Of a DNA stretch of 12,697 nt, positions 5,457-12,697 are shown piece by piece (within the stretch, counting starts at the first letter, position 1; each line of letters opens with the position of its first letter). The translations under genes were made by a program, and so were the position numbers. A model generated the notes under the pieces. It was not told where the DNA came from. It saw only the letters and a list, made by a program, of their open reading frames with translations, and did no database searches. This DNA comes from an uncultured Eubacterium sp. (GTDB lineage Bacteria; Bacillota; Clostridia; Lachnospirales; Lachnospiraceae), in NCBI GenBank assembly GCA_910585745.1, contig CAJUFM010000079.1:1-12697 (forward strand), written 5' to 3'.

Positions 5457-6830
5457 ATGGATAACAAATCGATGATGCAGCTGGAAGATGGATTAAATAC
5501 CCAGTTAGAAGAACTGGTGAATTATTGTATGCTGTCCGGAGCGATCAATCCGGATTATTACGCAGATTATGATGTGAAGAGGGGGCTTCGTGATTCCAAT
5601 GGAAAGGGTGTGCTTACGGGACTGACGGAGATTGCCGACGTGGTTTCCTACGAGTACGTTGATGGAGTCAAAGTTCCGGCTGAGGGTAAATTATATTATC
5701 AGGGATATAATGTGAAGGACCTGGTGAAAAATTACCAGAGCCGGCGGTTTGCTTTTGAGGAGACGACCTATCTGCTTTTATTCGGGGAGCTTCCCGGGAA
5801 AAAACAGTTTAAAAGCTTTGTGAGGATCTTAACCAGCCTTCAGGAACTGTCCGCCCAGTTTGTGAGGGATGTCATAATGAAGGCACCCAGCGAAAATATT
5901 ATGAATGCGCTGCAGAAGAGTGTGCTCACATTGTATTCTTACGATGAGGATCCAGATGATATCTCGGTGCCCAATGTGCTGAGACAGTCTCTGCAGCTGA
6001 TCAGCAAGCTGCCGGTGATCGCGGTGTATGCCTATCATGCTTACCGGCATTTTAAATTTGATGACGACCTGGTGATCCGGACTCCGGTGAAAAAATTCTC
6101 CACAGCAGAAAATATATTACAGATGATCCGTCCCGACGGAGAATTTACTGCCTTGGAGGCAAAAGTACTGGATATCGCACTGGTGCTCCACGCCGAGCAC
6201 GGTGGAGGGAATAACTCCACGTTTACGAACCATGTGGTGACGTCTTCGGGAACGGATACATATTCTGCCATCTCCGCGGCCATTGCCTCACTGAAGGGAC
6301 CGAGGCATGGAGGGGCGAATCTGAAGGTGCTTCAGATGTTTGATGATATCAAAGAGCACTGCGGGGACTGGTCAGACAGGACGCAGATCGCAGAATATCT
6401 GAAAAAGATATTAAACAAAGAGGCCTTTGATGGCAGCGGATTGATCTATGGAATGGGACATGCCGTCTATACTGAGTCTGATCCGCGGGAAGTGATCCTA
6501 AAAAAATATGCCAGGAAACTATCTGTGGAGAAGGGAATGGAAGATGAATTTAAGCTTTATGAAACTGTGGAAAAGATTGCTGCAAAGCTGATCATGAAGC
6601 AGCGCAGGCTGTTTAAGCCGGTGTGCGCTAATGTTGACTTTTACAGCGGTTTTGTATATACTATGCTTGGCATTCCCAGGGAGCTTTTTACACCGATCTT
6701 TGCGGTGGCACGGATCTCCGGATGGTGCGCCCACCGGCTGGAAGAGCTGGTGAATGACGGTAAGATCATCCGCCCGGCATACAAGTTTGTAGGCGTCCAC
6801 AAAGACTACTGCAGCCCGGATGAGCGCTGA
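5457..6830 (+). CDS. gltA: Citrate synthase
   Basis: The 457-aa product condenses oxaloacetate and acetyl-CoA to citrate, in the oxidative branch towards 2-oxoglutarate and glutamate. Family motifs are in order: LYYQGYNVKDLV (79-90), LHAEHGGGNNSTF (244-256) with His245/His248, KGPRHGGAN (280-288) with the conserved His284, YGMGHAVYTESDPRE (331-345) with oxaloacetate-binding His335, and CANVDFYSG (390-398) with catalytic Asp394. It is slightly longer than typical (about 370-430 aa), owing to an N-terminal extension of roughly 50 residues before the core, as seen in some Clostridia. Start: ATG at 5457 has GGAGG 5-6 nt upstream; an in-frame ATG at 5439 would include that binding site in the coding region. 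A 2-methylcitrate synthase activity cannot be excluded by sequence. It is probably first in a run with the HAD and esterase genes. Confidence 0.95.
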   Translation: MDNKSMMQLEDGLNTQLEELVNYCMLSGAINPDYYADYDVKRGLRDSNGKGVLTGLTEIADVVSYEYVDGVKVPAEGKLYYQGYNVKDLVKNYQSRRFAFEETTYLLLFGELPGKKQFKSFVRILTSLQELSAQFVRDVIMKAPSENIMNALQKSVLTLYSYDEDPDDISVPNVLRQSLQLISKLPVIAVYAYHAYRHFKFDDDLVIRTPVKKFSTAENILQMIRPDGEFTALEAKVLDIALVLHAEHGGGNNSTFTNHVVTSSGTDTYSAISAAIASLKGPRHGGANLKVLQMFDDIKEHCGDWSDRTQIAEYLKKILNKEAFDGSGLIYGMGHAVYTESDPREVILKKYARKLSVEKGMEDEFKLYETVEKIAAKLIMKQRRLFKPVCANVDFYSGFVYTMLGIPRELFTPIFAVARISGWCAHRLEELVNDGKIIRPAYKFVGVHKDYCSPDER

Positions 6831-6847
6831 CCGGTGTCAGCGGGCTG
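6812..6847 (+). other. GC-rich foldback overlapping the citrate synthase stop codon
   Basis: cagcccg (6812-6818) can pair with cgggctg (6841-6847), and within it gctgac (6826-6831) pairs with gtcagc (6836-6841) around a 4-nt loop; the two stems share one base. The TGA stop lies in the inner stem. No U-tract follows, so it is not a terminator. It could influence coupling to the next gene, whose start is 39 nt downstream of the stop. Confidence 0.35.
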
Positions 6848-6869
6848 GGAAGAGAGGAATGAAAAGGAT

Positions 6870-7673
6870 ATGGATAAACGTATTCTGTTTTTTGATATAG
6901 ATGGTACTTTGATCGACGAAGAAAAAGATATTGTGCCGGAGAGTGCGGTGCAGGCATTAAAGGAGGCAAAAGAAAACGGCAGCATGCTGTTTTTGTGTTC
7001 CGGAAGATGTCTTGCCATCATTCCGGAGGACATCATGGCTCTGGGATTTGACGGAATGGTAGGCGGCTGTGGAACTTATATCGAGATTGGGGGAGAAGAG
7101 GTCTATCATCACGTATTGCCAGAGGATCTCCAAAAAGAGGTGGTTCAGGACCTGATGCGGTATCATATTGACGGTGTCCTGGAAGGCAGGGACTGCTCTG
7201 CATTCCGTCACGATTATTGGATGCCGGTGGTAAAGAGTATTTTTAAAGAAAATGGGATCTTTGCCCAGAAAGCAAGTTTTGCCGCCAGAACCCAGTGCTT
7301 TTGGGAAGAGGAATTTTCCTTTGACAAGATGGCGCTCTGGTTTGATGGGAGCTCAGATATGGAAAGCTTCCGGCGCAAATACGAGAAAGAATTTGAGTTT
7401 ATTCAGAGAGATCCCACCTTTTATGAAGTGGTGCCAAGAGGGATATCCAAAGCGACAGGGATCCAGTTCGTATGCCAGCGTCTTGGTATCGATATCGGGC
7501 AGAGCATAGCTTTTGGCGACAGCACTAACGACATTTCCATGCTGCAGGCAGCAGGTCTTTCTGTGGCGATGGGCGGAGGGAATCCGATCCTGTTTGACCA
7601 GGTGGATTATGTGACTGATCCGGTGATGGAGAATGGCATTGCCAATGCCATGAAGCATTTTAACATCATATAA
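6870..7673 (+). CDS. Cof-type HAD-superfamily hydrolase
   Basis: The 267-aa product is a HAD phosphatase of the Cof/subclass IIB type. Motif I is FFDIDGTL (7-14) with nucleophile Asp9 and acid/base Asp11; motif II is LCSGR (42-46). A large cap occupies about residues 80-185. Motif III is Lys194 in PRGISKATG (189-197) and motif IV is FGDSTNDISML (215-225). These enzymes dephosphorylate sugar phosphates, nucleotides or cofactors such as FMN and PLP; the substrate is not evident here. Start: ATG at 6870 gives MDKRILFFDIDGTL, the normal family N-terminus. An in-frame GTG at 6834 adds 12 residues without a clear binding site. The binding site for 6870 is weak (AGAGG about 12 nt upstream, or AAGGA too close), so translation may be coupled or modest. 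Only 24 nt separate it from the esterase gene. Confidence 0.92.
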   Translation: MDKRILFFDIDGTLIDEEKDIVPESAVQALKEAKENGSMLFLCSGRCLAIIPEDIMALGFDGMVGGCGTYIEIGGEEVYHHVLPEDLQKEVVQDLMRYHIDGVLEGRDCSAFRHDYWMPVVKSIFKENGIFAQKASFAARTQCFWEEEFSFDKMALWFDGSSDMESFRRKYEKEFEFIQRDPTFYEVVPRGISKATGIQFVCQRLGIDIGQSIAFGDSTNDISMLQAAGLSVAMGGGNPILFDQVDYVTDPVMENGIANAMKHFNII

Positions 7674-7697
7674 AATACTTAACAAAAGAGGATGCAA

Positions 7698-9500
7698 ATG
7701 AGAAGACAAAACTTATTTATATATATGCTGACGGCACTCGTATTGTCGGCAGCGATCATTTCTTTTACCATGGGAGTAAGTATGGTGAGGGCAGAAAATG
7801 CGGCAGCGGACGGAGCTGTCACAAATGGAGCAGTGAGCGGTGATGCTGTCAGTGGTCAGGTAGTCAGCGGGCAGGTTGTGAGCGGTCAGGTGGTCAGTGG
7901 TCAGTCTGTGACGGGAAGTGCTCTGACGCCTAAAAATGAAAATCCAAGATTTGTCACCACCACCTCTGGTCAGATCGAGGGAAAGAAAACCAGCATGGCC
8001 TATATCTGGCTGGGAGTACCCTATGGACAGACCAAGCGGTGGAAAGCGCCGACGCCGCCGGATTCCTGGAGCCGTACCCGTTCCTGTAAAAAAGCACGCA
8101 AAGGAAAGGGTGACAACTGCCTGTTTGTGAACATTTACAAGCCGATTTCAAAGGAAGAAGAAAAAATGCCAGTGATGGTATTTTTACATGGAGGCGGAAA
8201 TATTGGAGGCACGGCAAACCGAAGTTTCAGCTCCTTTGTAAAAGAAACCGGAGTGATCGTCGTCTCAGTAGAATTTCGCCAGGGAGCCTTTGGATGGCTC
8301 CATTCCAGGGGGCTGCAGACGGGGAACCGGATGACAGACAGCGGCAATTTTGCTATGCTGGATATCAAGCTGGCCCTGGAATGGGTGCAGAACAATATCG
8401 AGGCATTTGGCGGTGATAAACAGAATGTCACCTTATCCGGTTTTTCAGCAGGTGCCAGGGATACTTTGAATTGTGTGATCTCTCCTGTGATGAAAGGACT
8501 GTTTCACAAAGTCATCAGCTTTAGCGGGGGAATGACCACCTGCTCTGTCAGAGAGGGGAGAAGATGGTCCAATCAGAAGCTGGCAAAGATCCTCGTCCGG
8601 AGAGGACGCTTTTCCAGTCAGAAGAGAGCACTTAAATACGTGAAAAGGATCAGCAAAAAGAAACTGAACAAATTATTGTACAGCCTTTCCAACAAAGAGA
8701 TAAAGAGGATGGCAGGTGCCACCTCCCTGCGTCTGACGAATTTTCCACAGAACTTCCGGGATGGTAAAGTGATTCCGAAGTCAGGATTTGACGTGCTGGA
8801 GTATGGCGGCTATAACCGGGTGCCTATGATACTTGGCTGCAACAATTCGGAATTTGCCAATGTTTCCTATAAAACCTTACACCGGATCCTGATCAAAAGT
8901 CCAAAGACATTTAAAAACAGGGCGCAGTTTTACCGGTTATTAAAAAAGTCAAAGGAATATGGAAGCAAACTACAGACCTCTTTTTATCTGGAGCGTCTGG
9001 CAAATAAACTTTCCATCGACCCCTACCATGAGGATTTTTATACCTATCGGTTCAGCTGGGGAGAAGACCGCAGTGTAGTGGGAGCAAATTACGCCCGCTA
9101 TGTGGGGGCGATCCATGGGATGGATGTAGATTTTCTGCTGGGACGCTACAAGAAGGGGGAAGCAGGCACCAGCGACAGCATTTATACGAAAGCCAATCTG
9201 CCAGGAAGACAGGCCCTTACCAATGTGATGCGCCGGTATGTGGGCAATTTCTGCCATACCGGAAACCCCAACGGCATAAACGGTCAGGGAAATGTGCCAG
9301 TCCAGTGGGAAAAATGGCGCCGTGTAAAGGGAAGTAAACGGATCATGACCTTTTCTGCCACCCGCAGGGAGGCAAAGGCGGCCATGACGTCCCGTATCAT
9401 TGACCGGGCAAAGGTGAAACGGCAGATGAAAAGAAAACTCTCAAAAAAAGCATATAAACTGTTCCGCAGACGTATATTAAATGACAGGTTTTTTATGTAA
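7698..9500 (+). CDS. Secreted carboxylesterase, type B family
   Basis: The 600-aa product is an alpha/beta hydrolase of the carboxylesterase type B family. It has the oxyanion-hole motif VFLHGGGNIGG (161-171), nucleophile Ser250 in GFSAG (248-252), acid Glu385 in GCNNSEFAN (380-388), and His473 in GAIHGMDVDF (470-479), so the triad is complete. An N-terminal hydrophobic stretch (7-28) followed by VRAENA suggests export, possibly with cleavage near residue 32. A low-complexity linker of VSG pentapeptides (about 45-75) precedes the catalytic domain. The last 60 residues are very basic (KRQMKRKLSKK; KLFRRR), which could favour contact with anionic wall polymers. Start: ATG at 7698 has AAAGAGG 6 nt upstream; the ATG at 7692 abuts that site. 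The substrate is unknown; plausible substrates are acyl or aromatic esters from diet or host. Confidence 0.9.
   Translation: MRRQNLFIYMLTALVLSAAIISFTMGVSMVRAENAAADGAVTNGAVSGDAVSGQVVSGQVVSGQVVSGQSVTGSALTPKNENPRFVTTTSGQIEGKKTSMAYIWLGVPYGQTKRWKAPTPPDSWSRTRSCKKARKGKGDNCLFVNIYKPISKEEEKMPVMVFLHGGGNIGGTANRSFSSFVKETGVIVVSVEFRQGAFGWLHSRGLQTGNRMTDSGNFAMLDIKLALEWVQNNIEAFGGDKQNVTLSGFSAGARDTLNCVISPVMKGLFHKVISFSGGMTTCSVREGRRWSNQKLAKILVRRGRFSSQKRALKYVKRISKKKLNKLLYSLSNKEIKRMAGATSLRLTNFPQNFRDGKVIPKSGFDVLEYGGYNRVPMILGCNNSEFANVSYKTLHRILIKSPKTFKNRAQFYRLLKKSKEYGSKLQTSFYLERLANKLSIDPYHEDFYTYRFSWGEDRSVVGANYARYVGAIHGMDVDFLLGRYKKGEAGTSDSIYTKANLPGRQALTNVMRRYVGNFCHTGNPNGINGQGNVPVQWEKWRRVKGSKRIMTFSATRREAKAAMTSRIIDRAKVKRQMKRKLSKKAYKLFRRRILNDRFFM
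7842..7916 (+). repeat. 15-bp tandem repeat (five copies) coding for VSG pentapeptides
   Basis: Five 15-bp units encode DAVSG, QVVSG, QVVSG, QVVSG and QSVTG, preceded by a partial unit AVSG. The three central copies differ mainly at synonymous third positions (gtc/gtg, agc/agt, ggg/ggt). The protein pattern is thus conserved more strictly than the DNA, which suggests selection for the peptide. It lies between the signal peptide and the esterase domain. Confidence 0.85.
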
Positions 9501-9574
9501 TAGAACGAATATATTGTGGCGGCCTGGTTAAATCATGGAACTGGGTGAATTGGTGAAAAGACAGGAGGCAGGAC

Positions 9575-11062
9575 ATGAAACTGGAGCGGATTCTTACAGG
9601 TGTAGAATACAAAATACTACAAGGGACGTTGGACAAGGATGTAGCTGATATCGCCTATGATTCCCGTAAAACTGTAAAAGGTGGAATGTTTGTGGCGATT
9701 CAGGGAACCGTGGTGGATGGTCATAAATTTATCGATAGTGCGGTGGAAGCAGGCGCAGAAGTGATCGTGGCGGAAAAAGAGACAAGTGTAGAAAATAAGA
9801 ATATCACGGTTCTTTTGGTGGAAAATGGGCGAAAAGCGTTAAGCCTTATGTCTGCCGCCTATTTTGATTATCCGGCGAAAAAAATGATCACTGTGGGAAT
9901 TACAGGAACTAAAGGTAAGTCTACTACCGAGCATATGGTACGGGATATTATTGAAAAATCAGGAAAGACCTGTGGGATCATCGGCACAGTGGGAGCTTTC
10001 ATAAACGGAAAGACCGTCCCGACTGAGCACACGACGCCGGAATCTTATGAGCTCCAGAAGCTGTTTGCTATGATGGTGGAGGAAGGCTGCGAGTATATGG
10101 TTATGGAGGTATCCTCCCAGGGGATCAAGATGGACCGGGTGGCGGGGATTGAATTTGATTATGGCGTCTTCACCAATATTTCGCCGGATCACATCGGGCC
10201 GGGAGAGCATGAAAACTTTGAAGAATATCTTTCCTGTAAGGCAGAGCTGTTCCGGCGCTGTAAGACAGGTATCATCAACCGGGATGATGAACATTATGAT
10301 GATATTGTAAGAAATGCCGCCTGCTGTATTATCACTTTTGGAACACTGGAAGAGGCTGACATGCGGGCAAGGGATATCCAGCATGTCTCCAAGGGCGGTG
10401 AGCTTTCCATGGAATTTCGGGCAGAAGGGATGCTGGAAGGTAAAATTATAGTAGGTCTTCCGGGACGTTTTAATATTTTCAACGCATTGTGTGCAGCGTG
10501 TACCAGCATGGCGCTGGGAATGCCGGAAGAAGTCATTCTTCATGCCCTGGAACATGTAACTGTACGGGGCAGAGTAGAAGCAATGCCAGTTTCTGAGGAT
10601 TTTTCTGTGCTGATTGATTTTGCCCATAATGGTGTGAGTTCAGAAAGCGTTCTTTCTACATTGAGAGAATACAATCCCCATCGGATCATAAGTATTTTTG
10701 GCTGTGGGGGAAACCGGAGCAAGGTCAGACGCTACGAGATGGGAGAAGTGATCGGCAGGATGTCGGAGCTGGCCATAATCACCAGCGATAATCCACGGCG
10801 GGAAGATGTTATGGATATCATCGAGGATATCAAAGTTGGGATGGCCAGATCCGAGGGAACATATGTGGTGATCCCAGACCGGGAGGAAGCGGTGGCTTAT
10901 GCCCTGGAACATGCGGAAAAAGGGGATATGATCATTCTTCTTGGAAAGGGGCATGAAGAGTATCAGGAGATCAACGGAGTTAAGCATCATTACAGTGAAA
11001 GGGAAGCCGTTGTCAAAGGAATGAAAAAAGTATATGGAAAAGACTTTAGTTTTCTGTTATAA
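9575..11062 (+). CDS. murE: MurE-family UDP-N-acetylmuramyl-tripeptide synthetase
   Basis: The 495-aa product is a Mur ligase that adds the third stem amino acid to UDP-MurNAc-L-Ala-D-Glu in the cytoplasm. Motifs: an N-terminal domain with DSRKTVKGGMFVAI (29-42), ATP loop GTKGKST (111-117), UDP-substrate TTPES (153-157), MEVSSQG (177-183), Lys222 in SCKAELF (220-226, the usually carbamylated lysine), DFAHNG (348-353), DNPRRED (405-411) and GKGHE (457-461). Arg408 in DNPR is the hallmark of meso-diaminopimelate-adding enzymes. The site DFAHNG differs from the common DYAHTP, so it could be a MurE paralogue and not the main enzyme. ATG at 9575 follows AGGAGG. It is not in a cell-division cluster here; it lies 74 nt after the esterase gene. 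Confidence 0.93.
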   Translation: MKLERILTGVEYKILQGTLDKDVADIAYDSRKTVKGGMFVAIQGTVVDGHKFIDSAVEAGAEVIVAEKETSVENKNITVLLVENGRKALSLMSAAYFDYPAKKMITVGITGTKGKSTTEHMVRDIIEKSGKTCGIIGTVGAFINGKTVPTEHTTPESYELQKLFAMMVEEGCEYMVMEVSSQGIKMDRVAGIEFDYGVFTNISPDHIGPGEHENFEEYLSCKAELFRRCKTGIINRDDEHYDDIVRNAACCIITFGTLEEADMRARDIQHVSKGGELSMEFRAEGMLEGKIIVGLPGRFNIFNALCAACTSMALGMPEEVILHALEHVTVRGRVEAMPVSEDFSVLIDFAHNGVSSESVLSTLREYNPHRIISIFGCGGNRSKVRRYEMGEVIGRMSELAIITSDNPRREDVMDIIEDIKVGMARSEGTYVVIPDREEAVAYALEHAEKGDMIILLGKGHEEYQEINGVKHHYSEREAVVKGMKKVYGKDFSFLL

Positions 11063-11063
11063 T
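11055..11063 (+). promoter_or_regulatory. Candidate extended -10 at the murE stop codon
   Basis: TGTTATAAT matches TG-N-TATAAT and overlaps the TAA stop of murE. A weak -35-like tggaaa lies at 11035-11040, 17 nt upstream. If real, it would start transcripts near 11070 for the gene at 11137, which must then read through the hairpin at 11085-11118. The AT-rich stop-codon context could produce this match by chance. Confidence 0.35.
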
Positions 11064-11084
11064 TGCCGATAACAAAAGTAAAGA

Positions 11085-11118
11085 CCTGATGGCAAGGAGG
11101 TTGTCAGGAAGTTTTTTT
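11085..11118 (+). terminator. Probable intrinsic terminator after murE
   Basis: cctgatggc (11085-11093) pairs with gttgtcagg (11100-11108), nine pairs with three G-U, around aaggag. Seven T's follow at 11112-11118 after a 3-nt gap. This is a moderate-strength terminator 22 nt past the murE stop, and it lies directly before the ribosome binding site of the next gene. Confidence 0.5.
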
Positions 11119-11136
11119 AGAAAGGAGTCGAGGATT

Positions 11137-11877
11137 ATGTGTGCAATGTTTAATAATTCACTTGCAAATTCTTTGTTCGGAAGCCGGAATTCCATATGGT
11201 CAGGAAGTTTCCTTTCCGCCTCTAATCTTGGGGATCTGGGACTGATGAAAAGTGGTGTTTATACCAAGATGTTGAAGTCCTATTATGAAAAAGTAGGCAA
11301 TGACAAAGAGACAAAGACAGAAAGCAGTAGCAGTAGTAATATCAACTCTCCAACCTGGGATGACGTCCGCAAAAAATATGTTACTCCTGAGGTAAAAGTG
11401 GATGCAAAGGCTGAGGAAGCAGAAAAAGCACTTTCCAGCGTTAAGAGCACTTCCAAAAACCTAAGTACAGATGCAAGTGCACTGGCAAATATGGATTTTG
11501 ACAGTAGCAGCAGGGATGAGATTTACGATGCTGTGAAAAAGATGGCAGACAGCTACAATGCTGTAGTGGATAGTGCAAAGAAGAGTAGTCTTACCAGCAT
11601 ATCCAAGAGTGTATCCTGGATGACAGATGATACAAAAGCCCGTGCAAAGCAGCTGGAGAAGCTGGGTATTACCATCGGCACGGATAATAAGATAACGGTT
11701 GATAAGGACAAATTTGCACAGGCAAATTTGACGGATATTAAATCTATCTTTAAGGGAAGTGGCGGTTTAGCAGATCGTCATGCCCAGAGGGCAAACGGTC
11801 TTGTTAATCTTGCATCTAACCAGATGTTGATGAATTCAGGAAGATCATTGTATTCAAGTACTGGTGTATTGAAATAA
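11137..11877 (+). CDS. Conserved hypothetical protein with FliD-C-like C-terminal half
   Basis: A 246-aa soluble protein with no signal peptide or membrane segment. The N-terminus is Ser/Asn-rich (SLANSLFGSRNSIWSG), followed by LMKSGVYTKMLKSYYEKVG (36-54) and a charged Ser-rich linker (55-72). The C-terminal half, about residues 95-235, reads like the end of flagellar cap proteins: MADSYNAVVDSAKKSS (136-151), KQLEKLGITIGTDNKITVDKDKF (171-193, broken only by a short loop) and IKSIFKGSGGLADRHAQRA (201-219). No flagellar gene is nearby and the protein is too short to be a full FliD. Similar orphan proteins are, as I recall, common in non-motile Lachnospiraceae, with no known function. Start: ATG at 11137, with AAAGGAG 9 nt upstream; the in-frame ATG at 11089 lies inside a terminator-like hairpin. 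The FliD likeness is inferred by eye. Confidence 0.75.
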   Translation: MCAMFNNSLANSLFGSRNSIWSGSFLSASNLGDLGLMKSGVYTKMLKSYYEKVGNDKETKTESSSSSNINSPTWDDVRKKYVTPEVKVDAKAEEAEKALSSVKSTSKNLSTDASALANMDFDSSSRDEIYDAVKKMADSYNAVVDSAKKSSLTSISKSVSWMTDDTKARAKQLEKLGITIGTDNKITVDKDKFAQANLTDIKSIFKGSGGLADRHAQRANGLVNLASNQMLMNSGRSLYSSTGVLK

Positions 11878-11904
11878 GGACACCAGAAGAATTATTTATA
11901 GGTT

Positions 11905-11961
11905 CACTTTGAGCACAGGCATTGGGGTTGCCGCAGGGCACGGATGCTTGTGCTTATTGTG
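11905..11961 (+). other. Long hairpin upstream of rsmE
   Basis: Positions 11905-11922 pair with 11944-11961 at 16 of 18 sites (some G-U). A second small stem, tgcc/ggca (11929-11940), sits in the loop. No U-run follows, so it is not a typical terminator for the preceding gene. It ends about 16 nt before the rsmE ribosome binding site and may control rsmE translation or mark a message boundary. The region 11878-11991 holds nothing else that I can support. Confidence 0.45.
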
Positions 11962-11991
11962 TTGCTGAAACCAGAGAGGAGATTCGGGCAG

Positions 11992-12697
11992 GTGTATCGT
12001 TTTTTTGTTCCAGTGGAGCAGATTTTTGAAAATACAGCGGATATCATCGGAGATGATGTAAATCATATAAAAAATGTACTGCGTATGGGTGCTGGCGGGC
12101 ATATTATGATCACCGATGGGCGGGGGACGGATTATCATTGTATCATACATGATATCGAACCGGACAGGGTGTTGCTGGACATTGAAAAGAAAGAGCCGGT
12201 AAGAACGGAGCTTCCTGTGGAGATCGTGCTGTTTCAGGCTCTTCCCAAAGCGGATAAGATGGAGCTGATCGTCCAGAAGGCGGTTGAACTGGGAGCTGCT
12301 AAGATTGTTCCGGTGCGTACCAGAAGATCCGTGGTTCGCCTGGATGACAAAAAGGCAGAAAAAAAGAGACAGCGCTGGCAGAGCATTGCCGAGGCTGCAG
12401 CCAAACAGAGCGGGCGGGGAATTGTGCCAGAGGTGGGAGAAGTGGTCTCTTTTGGCGGGGCATGTACACAGGCCAAGGAGCTGGAATACTGCCTTATCCC
12501 CTATGAGCTGTACGATGATATGCCAGAGACGGCAAAGACGATGGACCGCGTCGTACAGGGAACTTCCATCGGCATATTTATCGGCCCGGAGGGGGGATTT
12601 GAGCGGGGTGAAGTGGAACAGGCGATGGAAGCCGGGGCCCTGCCAGTGTCTCTGGGCAGGCGCATCTTACGGACGGAGACGGCAGGCCTGGCGATGC
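11992..12697 (+). CDS. rsmE: 16S rRNA (uracil1498-N3)-methyltransferase RsmE, 3' end outside window
   Basis: 235 residues are visible and the frame is open to the window edge; the family is about 240-250 aa, so only the last residues are missing. The N-terminal PUA-like part reads YRFFVPVEQI, HIKNVLRMGAGG and ITDGRG (residues 2-44). The SPOUT methyltransferase part has FQALPKADKMELIVQKAVELGA (81-102, interrupted by small changes), EAAAKQSGR (134-142), IGPEGGF (197-203) and LGRRILRTETAG (221-232), which form the knotted S-adenosylmethionine site. It methylates N3 of U1498 in the decoding region of 16S rRNA. Start: GTG at 11992 gives (M)YRFFVP, matching the family, with AGGAG 10 nt upstream. 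The frame stays open back to an ATG at 11944, which would add 16 atypical residues and lies in a hairpin arm. Confidence 0.93.
   Translation, partial: MYRFFVPVEQIFENTADIIGDDVNHIKNVLRMGAGGHIMITDGRGTDYHCIIHDIEPDRVLLDIEKKEPVRTELPVEIVLFQALPKADKMELIVQKAVELGAAKIVPVRTRRSVVRLDDKKAEKKRQRWQSIAEAAAKQSGRGIVPEVGEVVSFGGACTQAKELEYCLIPYELYDDMPETAKTMDRVVQGTSIGIFIGPEGGFERGEVEQAMEAGALPVSLGRRILRTETAGLAM

Noticed and set aside
7830..7922. CRISPR-like or microsatellite array
   Set aside because: The repeats are in-frame 15-bp coding units with no spacers; they are a protein repeat.
9501..9574. Regulatory element between the esterase and murE genes
   Set aside because: No hairpin, promoter or repeat stands out apart from the AGGAGG binding site of murE.
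9959..10627. Long minus-strand open frame (222 codons) opposite murE
   Set aside because: The plus-strand MurE motifs run through the whole region; the reverse frame has no recognisable domain and follows from codon bias.

Overview
The window looks like chromosome from a Gram-positive, low-to-mid GC member of the Clostridia, most likely a Lachnospiraceae-type gut anaerobe. The reasons are strong AGGAGG-type ribosome binding sites, some GTG/TTG starts, TATAAT promoters (several with an extended -10), a GreA with the YDKLTRKDIEKM-type N-terminus, a secreted protein with AVSG/VVSGQ repeats, and a FliD-like orphan protein. I assign the family from remembered resemblance, not from a search.

Left part (about 1-4560, minus strand). 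A small secreted protein with two Cys in its mature part (4172-4561) is followed by a 599-aa ABC-2-type permease with a large extracytoplasmic domain (2315-4114), an ABC ATPase (1450-2298) and a second membrane protein (619-1266). One extended -10 promoter near 4620 probably drives all four. A perfect hairpin separates the secreted-protein gene from the transporter genes, and a structured, terminally inverted repeat of about 165 bp (MITE-like) lies between the ATPase and the last membrane gene. The layout resembles bacteriocin or secreted-peptide loci with dedicated export or immunity, and it is the best candidate here for an uncharacterised system. Beyond it is a Uma2-type nuclease-fold gene (20-496) with an unusual short C-terminus and a perfect 14-bp inverted repeat in its leader.

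Right part (about 4720-12697, plus strand), mostly housekeeping. Divergent from the secreted-peptide operon is a GreA/GreB-type transcript cleavage factor. It is followed by citrate synthase with its own promoter and a hairpin plus U-tract in its leader, then a Cof-type HAD phosphatase and a secreted type-B carboxylesterase with an N-terminal pentapeptide repeat. Next come a MurE-family ligase, a FliD-C-like orphan protein, and the start of rsmE (16S rRNA m3U1498 methyltransferase), which runs off the window.

There is no tRNA, rRNA, CRISPR array or transposase gene that I can support. No gene-free stretch exceeds 300 bases. The longest is the divergent promoter region 4562-4808 (about 247 bases), whose contents are listed separately.
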